DNA of 64,000 nt from Mycolicibacter sinensis (lineage in GTDB: Bacteria; Actinomycetota; Actinomycetes; Mycobacteriales; Mycobacteriaceae), in the NCBI RefSeq assembly GCF_001667375.1, contig NZ_LZIN01000053.1, positions 43,166 through 107,165 on the forward strand, in the 5' to 3' direction. A program made the position numbers and the translations under genes. Below the pieces are notes generated by a model. It ran no database searches. It saw nothing but the letters and a program-made list of their open reading frames with translations, and was not told where the DNA came from. The stretch's first letter is position 1, and each line of letters opens with the position of its first letter. Positions 25,923 to 38,500 of this stretch are shown here, piece after piece.

Positions 25923-26927
25923 ATGCGCGTCGTCGTCATCACCAAACACGGGCCGCCCTCGGTGCTTCAGGTGCAGGATCGCCCCGACCCGCCACCGCCT
26001 GGCAGCGGCCAGGTGCAGATTGCGGTACACGCGGCGGGGGTCAACTTCGCCGACCACCTCGCCCGCGTCGGGCTGTATCCCGAAGCACCCAAGCTGCCCG
26101 CCGTGGTCGGCTACGAGGTTGCCGGGACCATTACGGCCGTCGGTGAGGGTGTCGATGCTGCCCGCGTCGGCGAGCGGGTGCTGGCCGGCACCCGGTTCGG
26201 CGGCTACGCCGAGATCGTCAACACCAACGCCGCCGACACGGTGGCGCTTCCCGAAGCGATGAGCTTCGAGCAGGGCGCCGCGATCCCGGTCAACTATGCG
26301 ACCGCGTGGGCGGCGCTGCACGGCTACGGGTCGCTGCAAGCCGGCGAGCGGGTGCTGGTGCACGCCGCGGCCGGCGGTGTCGGCATCGCGGCGATCCAAC
26401 TGGCCAAGGCCGCCGGGGCGATCGTGCACGGCACCGCGTCACCGGGCAAGCACGACCGGCTCGCCGCGCTGGGCATCGACCAGGCTATCGACTACCGCCG
26501 CAAGGGCTGGTGGAGCGGGCTGCAGCCCTACGACCTCGTGCTCGACGCGCTCGGCGGCACATCCGTGCGGCGATCCTTCGCGCTGCTGCGTCCCGGCGGA
26601 CGGCTGGTGGCCTACGGTCTTTCGTCGCTGCAACAGGGCGAGAAGCGCTCACTGCGCCGCGCGGCTCCGCAGGCGCTGCCGATGCTGCGCGGCTTCAATC
26701 TGCTCACACAGATGGAACAGTCCAAGACCGTCATCGGCCTGAACATGTTGCGGCTGTGGGACGATCGCGGCACGCTCGAACCCTGGATCACTCCGCTGTC
26801 CGAGTCGCTGGCCAACGGAACCGCGGCACCGCTCGTTCATGCGGCGGTGCCGTTCGCCGACGCCCCGGAAGCACACCGCATCCTGGCTGCGCGCGAAAAC
26901 ATCGGCAAGGTGGTGCTGGTGCCTTGA
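25923..26927 (+). CDS. NADPH:quinone oxidoreductase-like zinc-free MDR
   Basis: A 334-residue medium-chain reductase. The N-terminal GroES-like domain ([19 protein letters not shown] ... [17 protein letters not shown]) is followed by the Rossmann domain with [22 protein letters not shown] (AxxGxxG motif). The zinc-ligand Cys/His residues of alcohol dehydrogenases are absent, as in quinone oxidoreductases and VAT-1-like proteins. It would reduce quinones or activated alkenes with NADPH. RBS AGGGTGAAAG precedes ATG 25923. It is convergent with htpG (13-bp gap) and divergent from the AhpD-like gene. Confidence 0.9.
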   Translation: MRVVVITKHGPPSVLQVQDRPDPPPPGSGQVQIAVHAAGVNFADHLARVGLYPEAPKLPAVVGYEVAGTITAVGEGVDAARVGERVLAGTRFGGYAEIVNTNAADTVALPEAMSFEQGAAIPVNYATAWAALHGYGSLQAGERVLVHAAAGGVGIAAIQLAKAAGAIVHGTASPGKHDRLAALGIDQAIDYRRKGWWSGLQPYDLVLDALGGTSVRRSFALLRPGGRLVAYGLSSLQQGEKRSLRRAAPQALPMLRGFNLLTQMEQSKTVIGLNMLRLWDDRGTLEPWITPLSESLANGTAAPLVHAAVPFADAPEAHRILAARENIGKVVLVP

Positions 26928-26940
26928 GGCGGCAGCGGGC

Positions 26941-28881
26941 TCAGACCGTGCGGGCCAGCCGCTGCGCCAGCAGCTCGGCGAACCGCGCCGGATCCTCCAG
27001 CGAGCCGCCCTCGGCCAGTAACGCTGTGCCATAAAGCAATTCCGCGGTCTCGCCCAACTCGGAGTCGTCGCCCCGCTCGTTGTGCGCCTCGCGCAGGCCG
27101 GTGACCAGCGGGTGGCCGGGGTTCAGTTCCAGGATGCGCTTGCCGACCGGAACCTCCTGACCGTTGGCGCGGTAGATACGCGCCAACGCCGGCGTCATCT
27201 CGAAGGTGTCGGTGATCAGACAGGCCGGAGATTCGGTCAGCCGGGTCGACAGCCGCACCTCTTTGACGTGGTCGGACAGAGTCTGCTGAAGCCAGGCGAT
27301 CAGCTCGGCGAAATCCTTCTCCTGCTCCTTGCGCTCGGCCTCATGGGCGGTCTTGTCCTCCTCAGAGTCCAGATCCACCTCGCCCTTGGCCGTTGACTGC
27401 AGGGGCTTCCCGGCGAAGTCCGCAACCGTGTTCACCCAAACCTCATCGACCGGGTCGGTGAGCAGCAACACCTCGTAGCCCTTGGCCTTGAACGCCTCCA
27501 GGTGCGGTGATTTCAGCAGTTGCTGACGGGACTCGCCGGTGGCGTAGAAGATCTGCTCCTGGCCGTCCTTCATGCGTTCGACATACTCGGCCAACGTGGT
27601 CGGCTCGGAGTCGCTGTGCGTCGAGGCGAAGGAGCTGATCGCAAGCAGCGTCTCCTGATTGTCGAAGTCGGAAAGCAGTCCTTCTTTGACCACGCGACCG
27701 AACTCGGTCCAGAACGTGCGGTAGTCCTCCGGCCGCTGCGACTGCAACTCCTTGATGGTCGAGAGCACCTTCTTGGTCAGCCGCCGGCGAATCGCGTTGA
27801 TCTGCCGGTCTTGCTGCAAGATCTCGCGGGAGACGTTGAGCGACATGTCCGCCGCGTCGACGACACCCTTGATGAAGCGCAGGTACTCCGGCATCAACTG
27901 GTCGCAGTCACCCATGATGAACACCCGCTTGACGTACAGCTGCACCCCGACCTGCGCATCCCGGTTGAACAGGTCGAACGGGGCGTGTGACGGGATGAAC
28001 AGCAGCGCCTGGTATTCGAAGGTCCCCTCCGCCTTCATCGCGATGACTTCGAGCGGCTCATCCCAGGCGTGCGCGATGTGTTTGTAGAACTCGTTGTATT
28101 CCTCTTGCGAGACCTCGTCTTTGGGGCGCGCCCAGAGCGCCTGCATCGAGTTCAGCGTCTCGGTCTCCACCGTGACCGTCTCTTCGCCGCCCTCCTCGGC
28201 GGGCGGGGTCCGGCGCTCGACCTGCATGCGGATCGGCCAGGCGATGAAGTCGGAGTACTTCTTGACCAAACCCCGGATGGTCCACTCGGCGGTGTAGTCG
28301 TGCAGCTCGTCTTCGGCGTCTTCGGGCTTGAGGTGCAAGGTGATCGAGGTCCCCTGCCGCGCGCCCTCCACCGGCTCGATGGTGTAGGTGCCGTCGCCGC
28401 TGGATTCCCACCGGATGGCTTCGCTCTGGCCGGCCTTGTGGGTGAGCATCTCGACTCGGTCGGCCACCATGAACACCGAGTAGAACCCGATGCCGAACTG
28501 GCCGATCAGCTCCTCGGAGGTCGCTGTGTTTTTGGCGTCCTGCGCTTCCCTGAGCTGCTGGCGCAGCTCGGCGGTGCCGGACTTGGCCAGCGTGCCGATC
28601 AGGTCCACCACCTCGTCGCGCGACATGCCGATCCCGTTGTCACGCACGGTCAGGGTGCGCGCCGCCGGGTCGACCTCGATCTCGATGTGCAGATCGGAAG
28701 TGTCGACCTCGAGGTCCTTGTTACGGAACGCCTCGAGCCGCAGCTTGTCCAGCGCATCGGAGGCGTTGGAGATCAGCTCCCGCAGGAATGCGTCCTTGTT
28801 GGAGTAGACCGAGTGGACCATCAACTCCAGCAGCTGACGGGCCTCAGCCTGAAATTCCAGTTGCTCCACGCGCGAGCTCAT
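26941..28881 (-). CDS. htpG: molecular chaperone HtpG (Hsp90)
   Basis: A 646-residue bacterial Hsp90. The N-terminal GHKL ATPase domain has LRELISNASDALDKL, DNGIGMSRDEVVDLIGTLAKSGT and GQFGIGFYSVFMVAD; the middle domain has RVFIMGDCDQLMPEYLRFIKGVVD and LNVSREILQQ; the C-terminal dimerisation domain includes LNPGHPLVTGL. It folds or remodels client proteins in the cytoplasm. ATG 28881 starts the typical MSSRVEQLEFQAE; an upstream frame extension was rejected because it covers the divergent small gene. No CIRCE-like repeat is visible upstream. Confidence 0.97.
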   Translation of the reverse strand: MSSRVEQLEFQAEARQLLELMVHSVYSNKDAFLRELISNASDALDKLRLEAFRNKDLEVDTSDLHIEIEVDPAARTLTVRDNGIGMSRDEVVDLIGTLAKSGTAELRQQLREAQDAKNTATSEELIGQFGIGFYSVFMVADRVEMLTHKAGQSEAIRWESSGDGTYTIEPVEGARQGTSITLHLKPEDAEDELHDYTAEWTIRGLVKKYSDFIAWPIRMQVERRTPPAEEGGEETVTVETETLNSMQALWARPKDEVSQEEYNEFYKHIAHAWDEPLEVIAMKAEGTFEYQALLFIPSHAPFDLFNRDAQVGVQLYVKRVFIMGDCDQLMPEYLRFIKGVVDAADMSLNVSREILQQDRQINAIRRRLTKKVLSTIKELQSQRPEDYRTFWTEFGRVVKEGLLSDFDNQETLLAISSFASTHSDSEPTTLAEYVERMKDGQEQIFYATGESRQQLLKSPHLEAFKAKGYEVLLLTDPVDEVWVNTVADFAGKPLQSTAKGEVDLDSEEDKTAHEAERKEQEKDFAELIAWLQQTLSDHVKEVRLSTRLTESPACLITDTFEMTPALARIYRANGQEVPVGKRILELNPGHPLVTGLREAHNERGDDSELGETAELLYGTALLAEGGSLEDPARFAELLAQRLARTV

Positions 28882-28942
28882 TTGCGCTCTCCCTCCTCGA
28901 TGATTGACACCGGCTTCGCAACCCGGTTCAGTGACCATCATG

Positions 28943-29410
28943 ATGGACGCCTCCACGACGGATTCAACCACTGCAACCGGCGACGTTGTCTTGGGCATGT
29001 GGCACGCGTTGGCCCGATTTGACTGGGATGCGCTCAAGACCTTCCTGGCACCGGATTGCCTTTACGTGGACATGCCGATGCCGGCAGCCGCGGCCCGCGG
29101 GCCCGAGGACATCGTCAAACGGCTCCGGCTGTTGTTCGACCGGTTGGCCGAATACCGGCACCACGGCGGCCAACTGGTGTCCAACGGCCCGGACGTCATG
29201 TACGAACACTCCGAGACGTGGGTGTTTCCCACCGGCGAGCAGGGCACCCTGAGGTTCGCCACCGTGCACCGAGTTGTCGACGGGAAAATCACGGTGTGGA
29301 AGGACTATTGGGACTACTCCAGTGTGCTGGCTTTCGCACCACCCAACTACCTCGAGAACCTCGCAACCGAGGACATGTCCTGGATCTTCGACGCCACCGC
29401 GCTGGTCTGA
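28943..29410 (+). CDS. NTF2/SnoaL-fold protein, limonene-epoxide-hydrolase-like
   Basis: A 155-residue single-domain protein of the NTF2-like superfamily. The C-terminal strands VHRVVDGKITVWKDYWDYSSVLAF resemble limonene-1,2-epoxide hydrolases and mycobacterial EphG, but the Arg-x-Asp pair of that active site is replaced by HSETWVF, so the known epoxide hydrolase chemistry is unlikely. The start is uncertain: ATG 28943, ATG 28940 and GTG 28931 are all possible and none has a clear RBS. It sits 163 bp upstream of the giant gene on the same strand, whose C-terminal half is a chain of domains of the same general fold; a functional or evolutionary link is possible but unproven. Confidence 0.78.
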   Translation: MDASTTDSTTATGDVVLGMWHALARFDWDALKTFLAPDCLYVDMPMPAAAARGPEDIVKRLRLLFDRLAEYRHHGGQLVSNGPDVMYEHSETWVFPTGEQGTLRFATVHRVVDGKITVWKDYWDYSSVLAFAPPNYLENLATEDMSWIFDATALV

Positions 29411-29573
29411 ACCCGCGCCGTCACGGCGCCTGAAACGCCCGCTGCTCCACACGTTCGCCGACCGGGGGGTCGAATGTGCTGTCGGCATCGTTCTGATACT
29501 CGGGGGTGAACCCGAGAACCGTCTTTACCCGACCTTGACCGCCTGTTGAATCGCCCCACCGACCATTGGTCAC

Positions 29574-32500
29574 GTGACTACCATTCAAGCCGTGGAGCTG
29601 GGGGTTTTGGGACCTCTCCAGGCCCGGCGGGACGGCGCCCCGGTGACAATCCCGGGCGCCAAACCGCGTGCGATCCTCACGATGCTCGGCCTGCACGGCG
29701 GCTCCGTCGTGTCGTCCGAGAGTCTGATCGATCTCCTGTGGGGCGACGATGCGCCGCGCACCGCCGTCAAGGCCCTGCAGACCCACATTTCCGCACTGCG
29801 CCGGGCGCTGGGTGACGGTTTCGTCATCACGGAGGGAATGGGCTGGATCCTCAGCACGACCACGGTCGATGCATCGCGTTACAAACTCGCCACCAAGGCG
29901 GGCCGGGATGCCGTGGCCCGCGGCGACACCTCCCAGGCGATGGCCAGCTTCGACGAGGCGTTGGCGCTCTGGCGCGGAACTCCTGAGCTGCCCGATTCGC
30001 GCCGAGGACTCTCCGAGAAGACCCGCTGGCTCGAAGGGCACGCCGCGATGGTCGAGGACCGTGCCGATGCGCTGCTCGCGACAGGCCGGGCCGCCGAACT
30101 CATCGGCGAGCTCGAGGCCGCGGTGGGCGACGCACCGCTGCGAGAGAGGCGATGGGCCCAGCTGATCCTCGCCCTCTATCGCGCCGGCCGGCAGGGAGAG
30201 GCGCTGGGTGCCTATCAGCGGGCACGCTCGCTGCTCGCCGATGAGCTCGGGGTCGACCCCGGCCCGGAACTGCGCCGGCTTGAGACGGCGATCGTCGCAC
30301 AGGACAGCGCGCTGGATTACCTTGCGACGCAACGCCCCCCATCGGTGACACGTGCCGTGACCTTCCTGCTCACCGACATCGAGGGTTCGACCGCGGCGTG
30401 GGAGGCCGATGCCGACGCCATGGCGGTTGCGTTGGCCCGCCACGACGAGCTCGCCGAACAGGTCGTCACGTCCCGCGGCGGACGGCTGATCAAGACCCGC
30501 GGCGAGGGGGATGCCACGTTCTCGGTGTTCGATCGGCCGTCTGCGGCGGCGGCTGCCGCCTTGGAGCTGCAAGAGGCGATCCACCACGAGCCCTGGGCCC
30601 TGCGAGAACCCATCCGTATCCGGGTTGCCCTGCACACCGGTGAAGTCGAGCTGCGCGACGGCGACTACTTCGGTCGCGCGGTCAACCGCGCCGCTCGGCT
30701 GCGGTCGCTGGCCATCGGCGGCCAGATCCTGTGCTCCGGCGCGACCGCCGAACTGGTCATCGACGCACTCCCTGACGACGTCATGCTCGCCGACCTCGGG
30801 ATGCGTCAGCTCCGTAACCTGCCGCGCCCGGAACACGTCTTCGAGCTCCGGCTGGAGGCCGCCGTGCGCCCCGAGGACACGAGCGTTGCTGCGCTGCAGC
30901 GGCCCGACCTTCCCCCGATATTGACCGGCCCCGGGCCGTTCGTGGGACGCAGCCGCGAGCTGGAGCGACTCGCATCGGCGTGGCAGACCACGCTCACCGA
31001 TGGCATTCACGCAGTGCTGATCGCCGGTGAACCGGGTATCGGAAAGACGCGTCTGGCAGGTGAATGGTCTCGACAGGCCTACGAGTACGGCGCCGTCGTG
31101 TTGTACGGCCGATCCGACGAGGACCTCGGTGCGCCCTATCAGCCGTTCGCCGAAGCCCTGCGCTCGCTTGTGCCATGCATCGAACCCAAGCGACTGCGGG
31201 GGCTGCGGGGTCTCGAAGCACTGCTTTCCCTGGTCCCCGGGCTGGCAGATTTGCTACCCGATCTGGTGACGCCACCGCGGGCAGACCCCGACACCGAACG
31301 CTACGCACTGTTCGACGCCGCCGTCGGACTGTTGGAACTGGCCTCTGCGAGTGCACCGGTCGTCCTGATTCTCGATGACCTGCACTGGGCGGCCAAACCC
31401 ACATTGTTGCTGCTGCGGCATCTGCTGCGCTTCGGTGACCACACCCGCCTACAGGTGGTCGCGACATACCGCAGCACCGACCTCGACCGCTCCCACCCAC
31501 TGGCCGCGATGCTCGCCGACCTCCACCGGGACGGCACCGCCGACCGCCTTCAGTTGAGTGGCCTCGACGAGGATGACGTGACCGCCTATGTCACCGAGGC
31601 CGGGCACGATGACGAAGAGCTCGCCCACGCGTTGGCGTCGGTCACCGGCGGCAATCCGTTCTTCCTGATCGAGGCACTGCGCCATGTCGCCGAAAGCGGC
31701 GGCGTGTGGGATCCGAGCACCCTGCCGCAGGGTGTTCGCGAAGCCGTGAGCCGCCGGCTTTCTCGGCTTCCGGCGGAGACGAACAAGGCCCTCGCCGCGG
31801 CCGCGGTGGTGGGCAGCCGCTTCGCTCTGGAACTCGTCGAGCGGGTGGTGGATCAAGACCTCGTCGACGCGTTCGACCAGGCAGGAAAAGCCGGCATCCT
31901 CATCGAAGAGTCCGGGGGGCGCTACCGCTTCAACCACGCGATCGTCCGTCAGTCGCTGCTGGCCGAACTGCCGTCGGTGCGTCGCATGCGCTTGCACCAG
32001 CGTATCGCCACAACACTGGAGGGCGAGCTCGGCGCAGACGACGAATTGCTCGCCGATCTGGCGTATCACTACTTCGAGTGCGCTTGGGCGGGCAACGCTG
32101 CCAAGGCTGTTGAATACTGCCGGCGTGCCGCGGACCAGGCGATGGCCCGCCTCGCCTACGAGGGTGCCGCCGATCTGTACGACCACGCGCTGCACGCCTT
32201 GGACGAGCTCGACGAGGAGTTGCCCGACCGCGACGAGCAGGTTGCTGAGCTACTGATCGCCCGTTGCGAGGCACTGTTGGCCGCCGGCGATGTGACTTCG
32301 GCTGCCGGAGCGGTCGCGCAATTACAAGCGGCAACAATCGATTCGGACCGACTGGCGGCATGGGCCACCTGCTTCGACGGCCAGCTGTCGATGCTGATTC
32401 ACCCCGAACGGTTGGACGACGTCGAGGTCGCCGTTGGGCAGGCCGCCCGCAGACTTGCCGAAATCGCCGATGCGTCGGGAGAGGCCAAGGCGCACACCGT

Positions 32501-35500
32501 GCGTGCCGGGTGTCTTGCCCGCCTCGGGCGGATAGGCGACTGCGAAGATGCCTTGGACGACGCTCTCACAGCCGCTCGACGCGCAGGTGAGCACCGACGG
32601 GTCAACGCCGTGCTGGCCAACGCGCCACTGGCCGCGTTGTGGGGCCCCAACCCGGTTCCGCGAGCGGGCGGACGCTGCCTGGACGTGGTGCGGCTGCTAC
32701 GCATCACGACGGATTCGCCTGCGGTCGAGGCGACATCGACACGGTGCCAGGCCCTACTGGAGGCATTTCGCGGCCGTACCGAGGCGGCCCGACGGATGAT
32801 CGACTCGGCCCGTCGCACCATCACCGAACTCGGCCTGCGCCACGCGCTGCTCGAGGTTGAGCAGTTCGCCGGGATGGTCGAGCTGGTGGCCGACGATCCG
32901 GGCGCTGCGGAGCCGCATTTACGTAAGGCCTACCACGGTTTTCGCCGGATGGGCCTGGACGCCGACACCGCCGAGACCGCCGCGATGCTGGGCCGGGCGT
33001 GTCTTGCGCTCGACCGGGACGCCGAGGCTGCGGAGTTGTGCTCGGAAAGTGAGCGACTCGCCGGCCACGCGCTGAAGGCGTCGATCTCCTGGCGCACGCT
33101 TCGGGCACTGCTGTTGGCTCGTCGCGGCGAGCACGACGAGGCCCGGCGGATGGCTCAGGCCGCGGTCGGCCTGGCCGAGCGCACCGACCTCTTGGTCGAT
33201 CACGGCGACGCGTGTCTGGCGCTGGCAACGGTGTTGAGTGCCGCCGGCGACGCCGCCGGGGCGCGCGCCGCCGCCGAGCAGTCTTTGGGCCTGTATGAGC
33301 GGAAAGGCGCTGGCGCACTTGCCGACATGGCGCGGCTGGTTCTTGGCGAGCAGGTCACTCCTGCCGAACCGCCCCCAGCGGATGCGCCGGCCGCCGGGCT
33401 GGACAACGCATGCGTGCGAGCAGGAGAACACGTTATCGCCGTTATTAATCGTGAGGCCTGGGACGAAGTGGAGCAGCTGTTCGCGCCAGACGGCACCTTT
33501 GAGAGCCGCCGGAAGATCGTCGGCTTTGGACCGATCGACGTTCCGGCGGGTGAGTCGCCGCATGTGATCCGGCGAATTCTCGAATCCGTCCCCATGCGGG
33601 TCAGCCAAGTGGTTCTTGCCATTCGAGGTGAGCGTGCGGCGCTCGCCCGATTGACGATAGGAACTGCCGACGTGGGCCCTGGGTCACCACAGGATGAGTT
33701 CCTCATCCTTTATGGCATCGACAAGGCCGGCCGGGTCACGTTGCAGGTGTGGTTCGACCTCGAGGACATGGACCCGGCGATCACCGAACTCGAAGCGCTG
33801 CATGCCGGGTTCGAGGGAGAACGCGCGCAAGCGCAGCTGGAAAACGCAGCTGTCCGAGCGAGTCAACGCGTCATGGCCGCTGTCGATCGCGGGGACTGGG
33901 ACGCCTTCGAGCAGCTGTATGCACCCCAGGGCTCCATCGAGAGCCGCCGGAAGGTCGTCGGCTTCAAACCGACGGAATTCTCAGCGGCCGAGGTGATCCA
34001 TCAGACGCGGCAGGACCTCGAGGCGGGGGCCATGCGGGCCAGCACCATCGTTGTCGCCGTGCGAGGCGAGCGCCTCGCTCTGGCTCGCGTGACCGTAGGC
34101 ACTGCCGATACGGGTCCCGGGGCACCGCGGGACGAACTCCTCCAGCTGTACGACGTCGACGATCAGGGGCGGATCACGCATCAGATCTGGTTCGACGTCG
34201 ACGACATGGACGCCGCGATCGCCGAACTCGATGCGCTGCATGCCCGATTCGAGGCCGACCGCGCATCCGGGCCACGCGCTTGGAACAGGGCAGCGCTGAT
34301 GATCGAACGCTTTTACCCGCAGTTCGCGGCCCGTGACTGGGATGCCATCGCTCAAGCAGCAGCCGACAACTATGTCCTCGACGATCGCCGACGGATGGTG
34401 AATATCGGGATCCGGCGCGGTCGCGACGCCGAGATGAAGGAGTTGCAGGCTACTGCTGATGTCGGCTTCGGGATGATCCTGTTGGGCATCGTGGCAACCC
34501 GCGGCGAACGCCTCGTCCTCACCCGCGTCCGGGCGTCCGGCCCCGACCCTGGAGGGGTTCAAAACGATGCCCTCAATGTCATCGAGATCGACTCGGAAGG
34601 GCGGGTTACGGCGGCCGTCGTGTTCGACGTCGACGACTTCGACGCCGCCATCGCAGAGCTCGACGCGCGCTACGTCGCCGGCGAAGCGGCGGCGCACGCG
34701 CGCACATGGTTGGCGATCACCGGAGTCTACGCATCAGTCAGCCGGCACGAGTTTCCGGCGTTGACGCCCGATTGCGTGACGATTGACCATCGTCGGGTGA
34801 CGGCGTTCGCGCCCGGCGAGTTGCCTGAGTACATCCGTGCCGGGTGGGACCTCGATCAGACTATCGGGATCTACGTCGAGGTTGTACACCGGCTGAGCGA
34901 TCTCGGAGCGGTCTGCAGCTATACGGCGCAGGGTGTTTCGCGCGAAGGATTCGATGCAGAGTGGCGTGAGATCGCCATTACGATGGTTGACGGGGACATG
35001 GTTAGCCGCTGCGAGATGTTCGACGAGGCAGACCTCGACACAGCGCTCGCAAGGTTCGAAGAACTGGACTCGCAGACGCGTCGTCTCGAGAACGCTGCCA
35101 GCCGACTGTATGACCGATTCAAGGTGAGCTTCTCCGCCCATGACTGGCCCGCCATTGCCGACATGCTGGCCGACGATGTCACAACCGAGGACCGTCGCCG
35201 GGTAGTCAATTCCGGACTCAGACAGGGCCCAGATGCCATGCTCGCCGAAGTCTCGGCGATCGTCGAGGTCGTCAAGACCTTCACATCAGAAGCCATTGCG
35301 ACCCGCGGCGATCGCCTCGTCCTGAGTCGTGCTCGGACTGAGGGCTACGAGGCATTCATCACCGATTTTCTCGACGTGGTCGAGGTAGGCGCCGACGGCC
35401 TAGGCGTGGCCCGCATAGTGTTCGACATCGACGACTTCGATGCAGCCATGGCTGAACTCGACGCCCGTTACATCGCTGGGGAAGCGGCGGCCTATGCGCG

Positions 35501-38500
35501 TTCGTGGTCGGCGATCGCAGGTGTCGCGCTCAGCGAGTTGCCCGAATACACCCACGCCGGGTGGGACCTCGACCAGAACCTGCGGATCTACATCGAGGTA
35601 GTGCACCGGCTGAGCGCACTGGGAGCGGTCTGCACCTATACAGCGCATGGCGTTTCGCGCGAGGGCTGTGCTGCCGAGTGGCGTGAGATCGCCTTGACGA
35701 CGGTCGACGGCGACAGGGTCGACCGGTGCGAAATGTTCGACGAGAACGACCTCGAGGCCGCGCTCGCACGGTTCCAAGAACTGGACTCGCAGACTCGTCG
35801 TCTCGACAACGCGGCAAGCCGAGTCTATGAGCGATTCCGGGCCTACTTCGCGGCCCGCAACTGGGCGGCCGTCGCAGCGATCCTGGCCGACGGCGTATCG
35901 ACCGATGACCGTCGCCGTCTGGTGGGCTCCGACATCCGCCGCGGCCGCGCCGCGGCGATCGCCGAACTGTCGGCACTCGCCACTTCGGGCGCTCAGCATC
36001 ACAAGCTCGCGTCAGAAATATTTGCCACCCGTGGCGGGCGCCTCATCCTTACGCGTAGCCGATACACGGCCAGCGACGAACAAGCGGCTTACTACATCGA
36101 TGGCCTGGAGGTAGTCGAGATTGACACCGACGGGCTACTGGTGGCGCGGGTTGCGTTCGACCTCGACGACTTCGACGCTGCCATGGCCGAACTCGACGCC
36201 CGCTACCTCGCCGGCGAAGCCGCCGCTTACGTGCACACGTGGTCGGTCATCGCAGCGGGATTCGCCGCAGCCAACAGGCGGGAAATGCCCGATTTCGCGC
36301 CGGATTGGGTGAACATAGATCATCGGCAAGCGATCAGGATCGCGCCCGGCGACATGACCGAGTACCTTCACAACACGCTGGACGACGCGTCTGCTGTCAG
36401 GATCTACAGCGAGGTCGTGCATCGGCTCACCAATCTCGGGGCAGTCGTAACGCAGGTAGCGCATATCACCTCGCCACAGGGCTTCGATGCGGAATGGCGC
36501 GTGATCAACCTGTCAACGGTCGACGGCGATCGGCTCAACCGCGTCGAAGTCTTTGACGAAGCAGACCTCGACGCCGCGCTCGCCAGGTTCGATGAGCTCA
36601 GCCAGCCAGCACGCCGACCGGAAAATTCTGCCAGCCAACTGTACGAGCGATTCAAGGTGTGCTTCGCGGCCCGCGACTGGCGCGCCATAGCCGACATGTT
36701 GGCCGACAACGTTTCGACCGAGGACCGCCGCCGGACAGTCAATGCCGGCCTCCGACAGGGCCCGGATGCCGTGATAGCCGAATACTCGGGGCTCGTCGAT
36801 TTCGTCAAGACCTTCACATCAGAAGCCATTGCGACCCGCGGCGATCGCCTCGTCCTGAGTCGTGCTCGGACTGAGGGCTACGAGGCATTCAACACCGATT
36901 TTCTCGATGTGGTCGAGGTAGGCGCCGACGGCCGGGGAGTGGCCCGCGTCAGTTTCGATGCCGATGACATCACCGCCGCCATCGAAGAGCTTGACGCGCG
37001 CTACCTCGCCGGCGAGGCGGCCGCCTATTTGCGCACATGGTCCCTCACCACCCAGGCCTATACGGCATTCAACCAGCACCAGATATCGCCGTTGGCGCCA
37101 GATTGGGTGAACATCGACCACCGTCGCGGGCTCGGATTTCCGGCCGGCGAGATGATTCCGTACATCCAAGCGTCATGGAACGTCACACCGGACGTCAAGG
37201 TTTACATCGAGTCGGTCCACCGGCTGAGTGCGTCCGGAACGGTCATCACAGCCAAGGGTCACGGGACCTCGCAAGAGGGATTCGCCGCGGAGTGGCGCTA
37301 CATCCACCTTCTGACCTTCAAGGCCGACCTGATCAGCCGCGGTGAATTCTTCGACGAGGCCGACCTCGCCTCGGCCCTGGCCCGCTTCGACGAGCTGCAA
37401 GCGCCGAAACGGCTGGGCAACACGGCAAGTCACGTGGCCGAGCGCTTCGGCGCGAGTTTCGCGGTCCGGGACTGGGATGCAATGGCGGAGTTATTGGCCG
37501 ACGACTCGTCCACCGACGATCGTCGTCGACTGGTGGGCGTCGGCGTCCGGTGCGGTAGAGACGTCGTCATCGCCGACTGGCGGGCGACCGCGGATGTCGG
37601 CGTTCAGAACGTAACCTCCACGCCCATAGCCACCCGCGGAGGACGCCTCGTGCTGAGTCGTTACCGTTTCTCGGGCCATGACCAGCGGCCCGAGGCATTC
37701 CGCACCGACGTGCTCGGTCTCGTAGAGCTCGACGCCAACCAGCGGATCGAGTCGGCGCTCATGCTCGATCTCGACGAGATCGACGTGGCGTTCGCCGAAC
37801 TCGATGCCCGCTACCTCGCCGGCGAAGCTGCCGCCCACGCACACACCTGGTCGGTGATCACAGACATCTGTGCTTCATTCAATCGGTATGAATTGCCCGC
37901 GGTGGACTGGGTCAACGTCGACCACCGTCGCGGTTCGCCGTTCGCGTCCAGCGACCTGGCCGCAGCCCTCCGCTCCTTCTGGGATCTCACTCCGCAGTTC
38001 AGGATTCAGATCGAAACGGTGCATCGACTCAGCGACTTGGGGGCGGTCATCACCCATTACTCGCACGGGACCTCGCTCGAAGGCGCCGAGGTCGAGTGGC
38101 GCATGATTCAAGTTCTTATTGTCGAGGGCGACCGGATCACCCGCTGCGAACTGTTCGACGAGGCCGACCTCGACGACGCCCTCGCGCGATTCACGGAGCT
38201 GCATCCGCAGCCAAAACAGCTGGAGAACACCGCAAGCCGGGTACATGACAGAAACCTTGCGCATTTCCGAGCCGGCGCCTGGACGGATCTGGCCGAAACC
38301 CTGACCGAAGATTCCGTCGTCGACGATCGCCGTCGCGTGACGAGTTCCGGGTTCTGGAGCGGTCGCGATGCCGTGACCGAAAACCTGCGCGCCCTGGCCG
38401 ACGCGGCGCCCATGCCGCTGAGCGTCGTCGCGACCCGCGGTGAGCGTCTCGCCCTCACTCACGTCTGCTCGCCGAACCGAAATCTGCAATACGGACAGTT

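Noticed and set aside
28882..28942. CIRCE/HAIR-type heat-shock operator upstream of htpG
   Set aside because: No inverted repeat resembling CIRCE or HAIR could be found in the short divergent region.
29569..29578. Palindrome GTCACGTGAC over the start codon of the giant gene
   Set aside because: A 10-bp palindrome is easily found by chance in this composition and no matching half-sites or promoter boxes surround it; kept as a note only.
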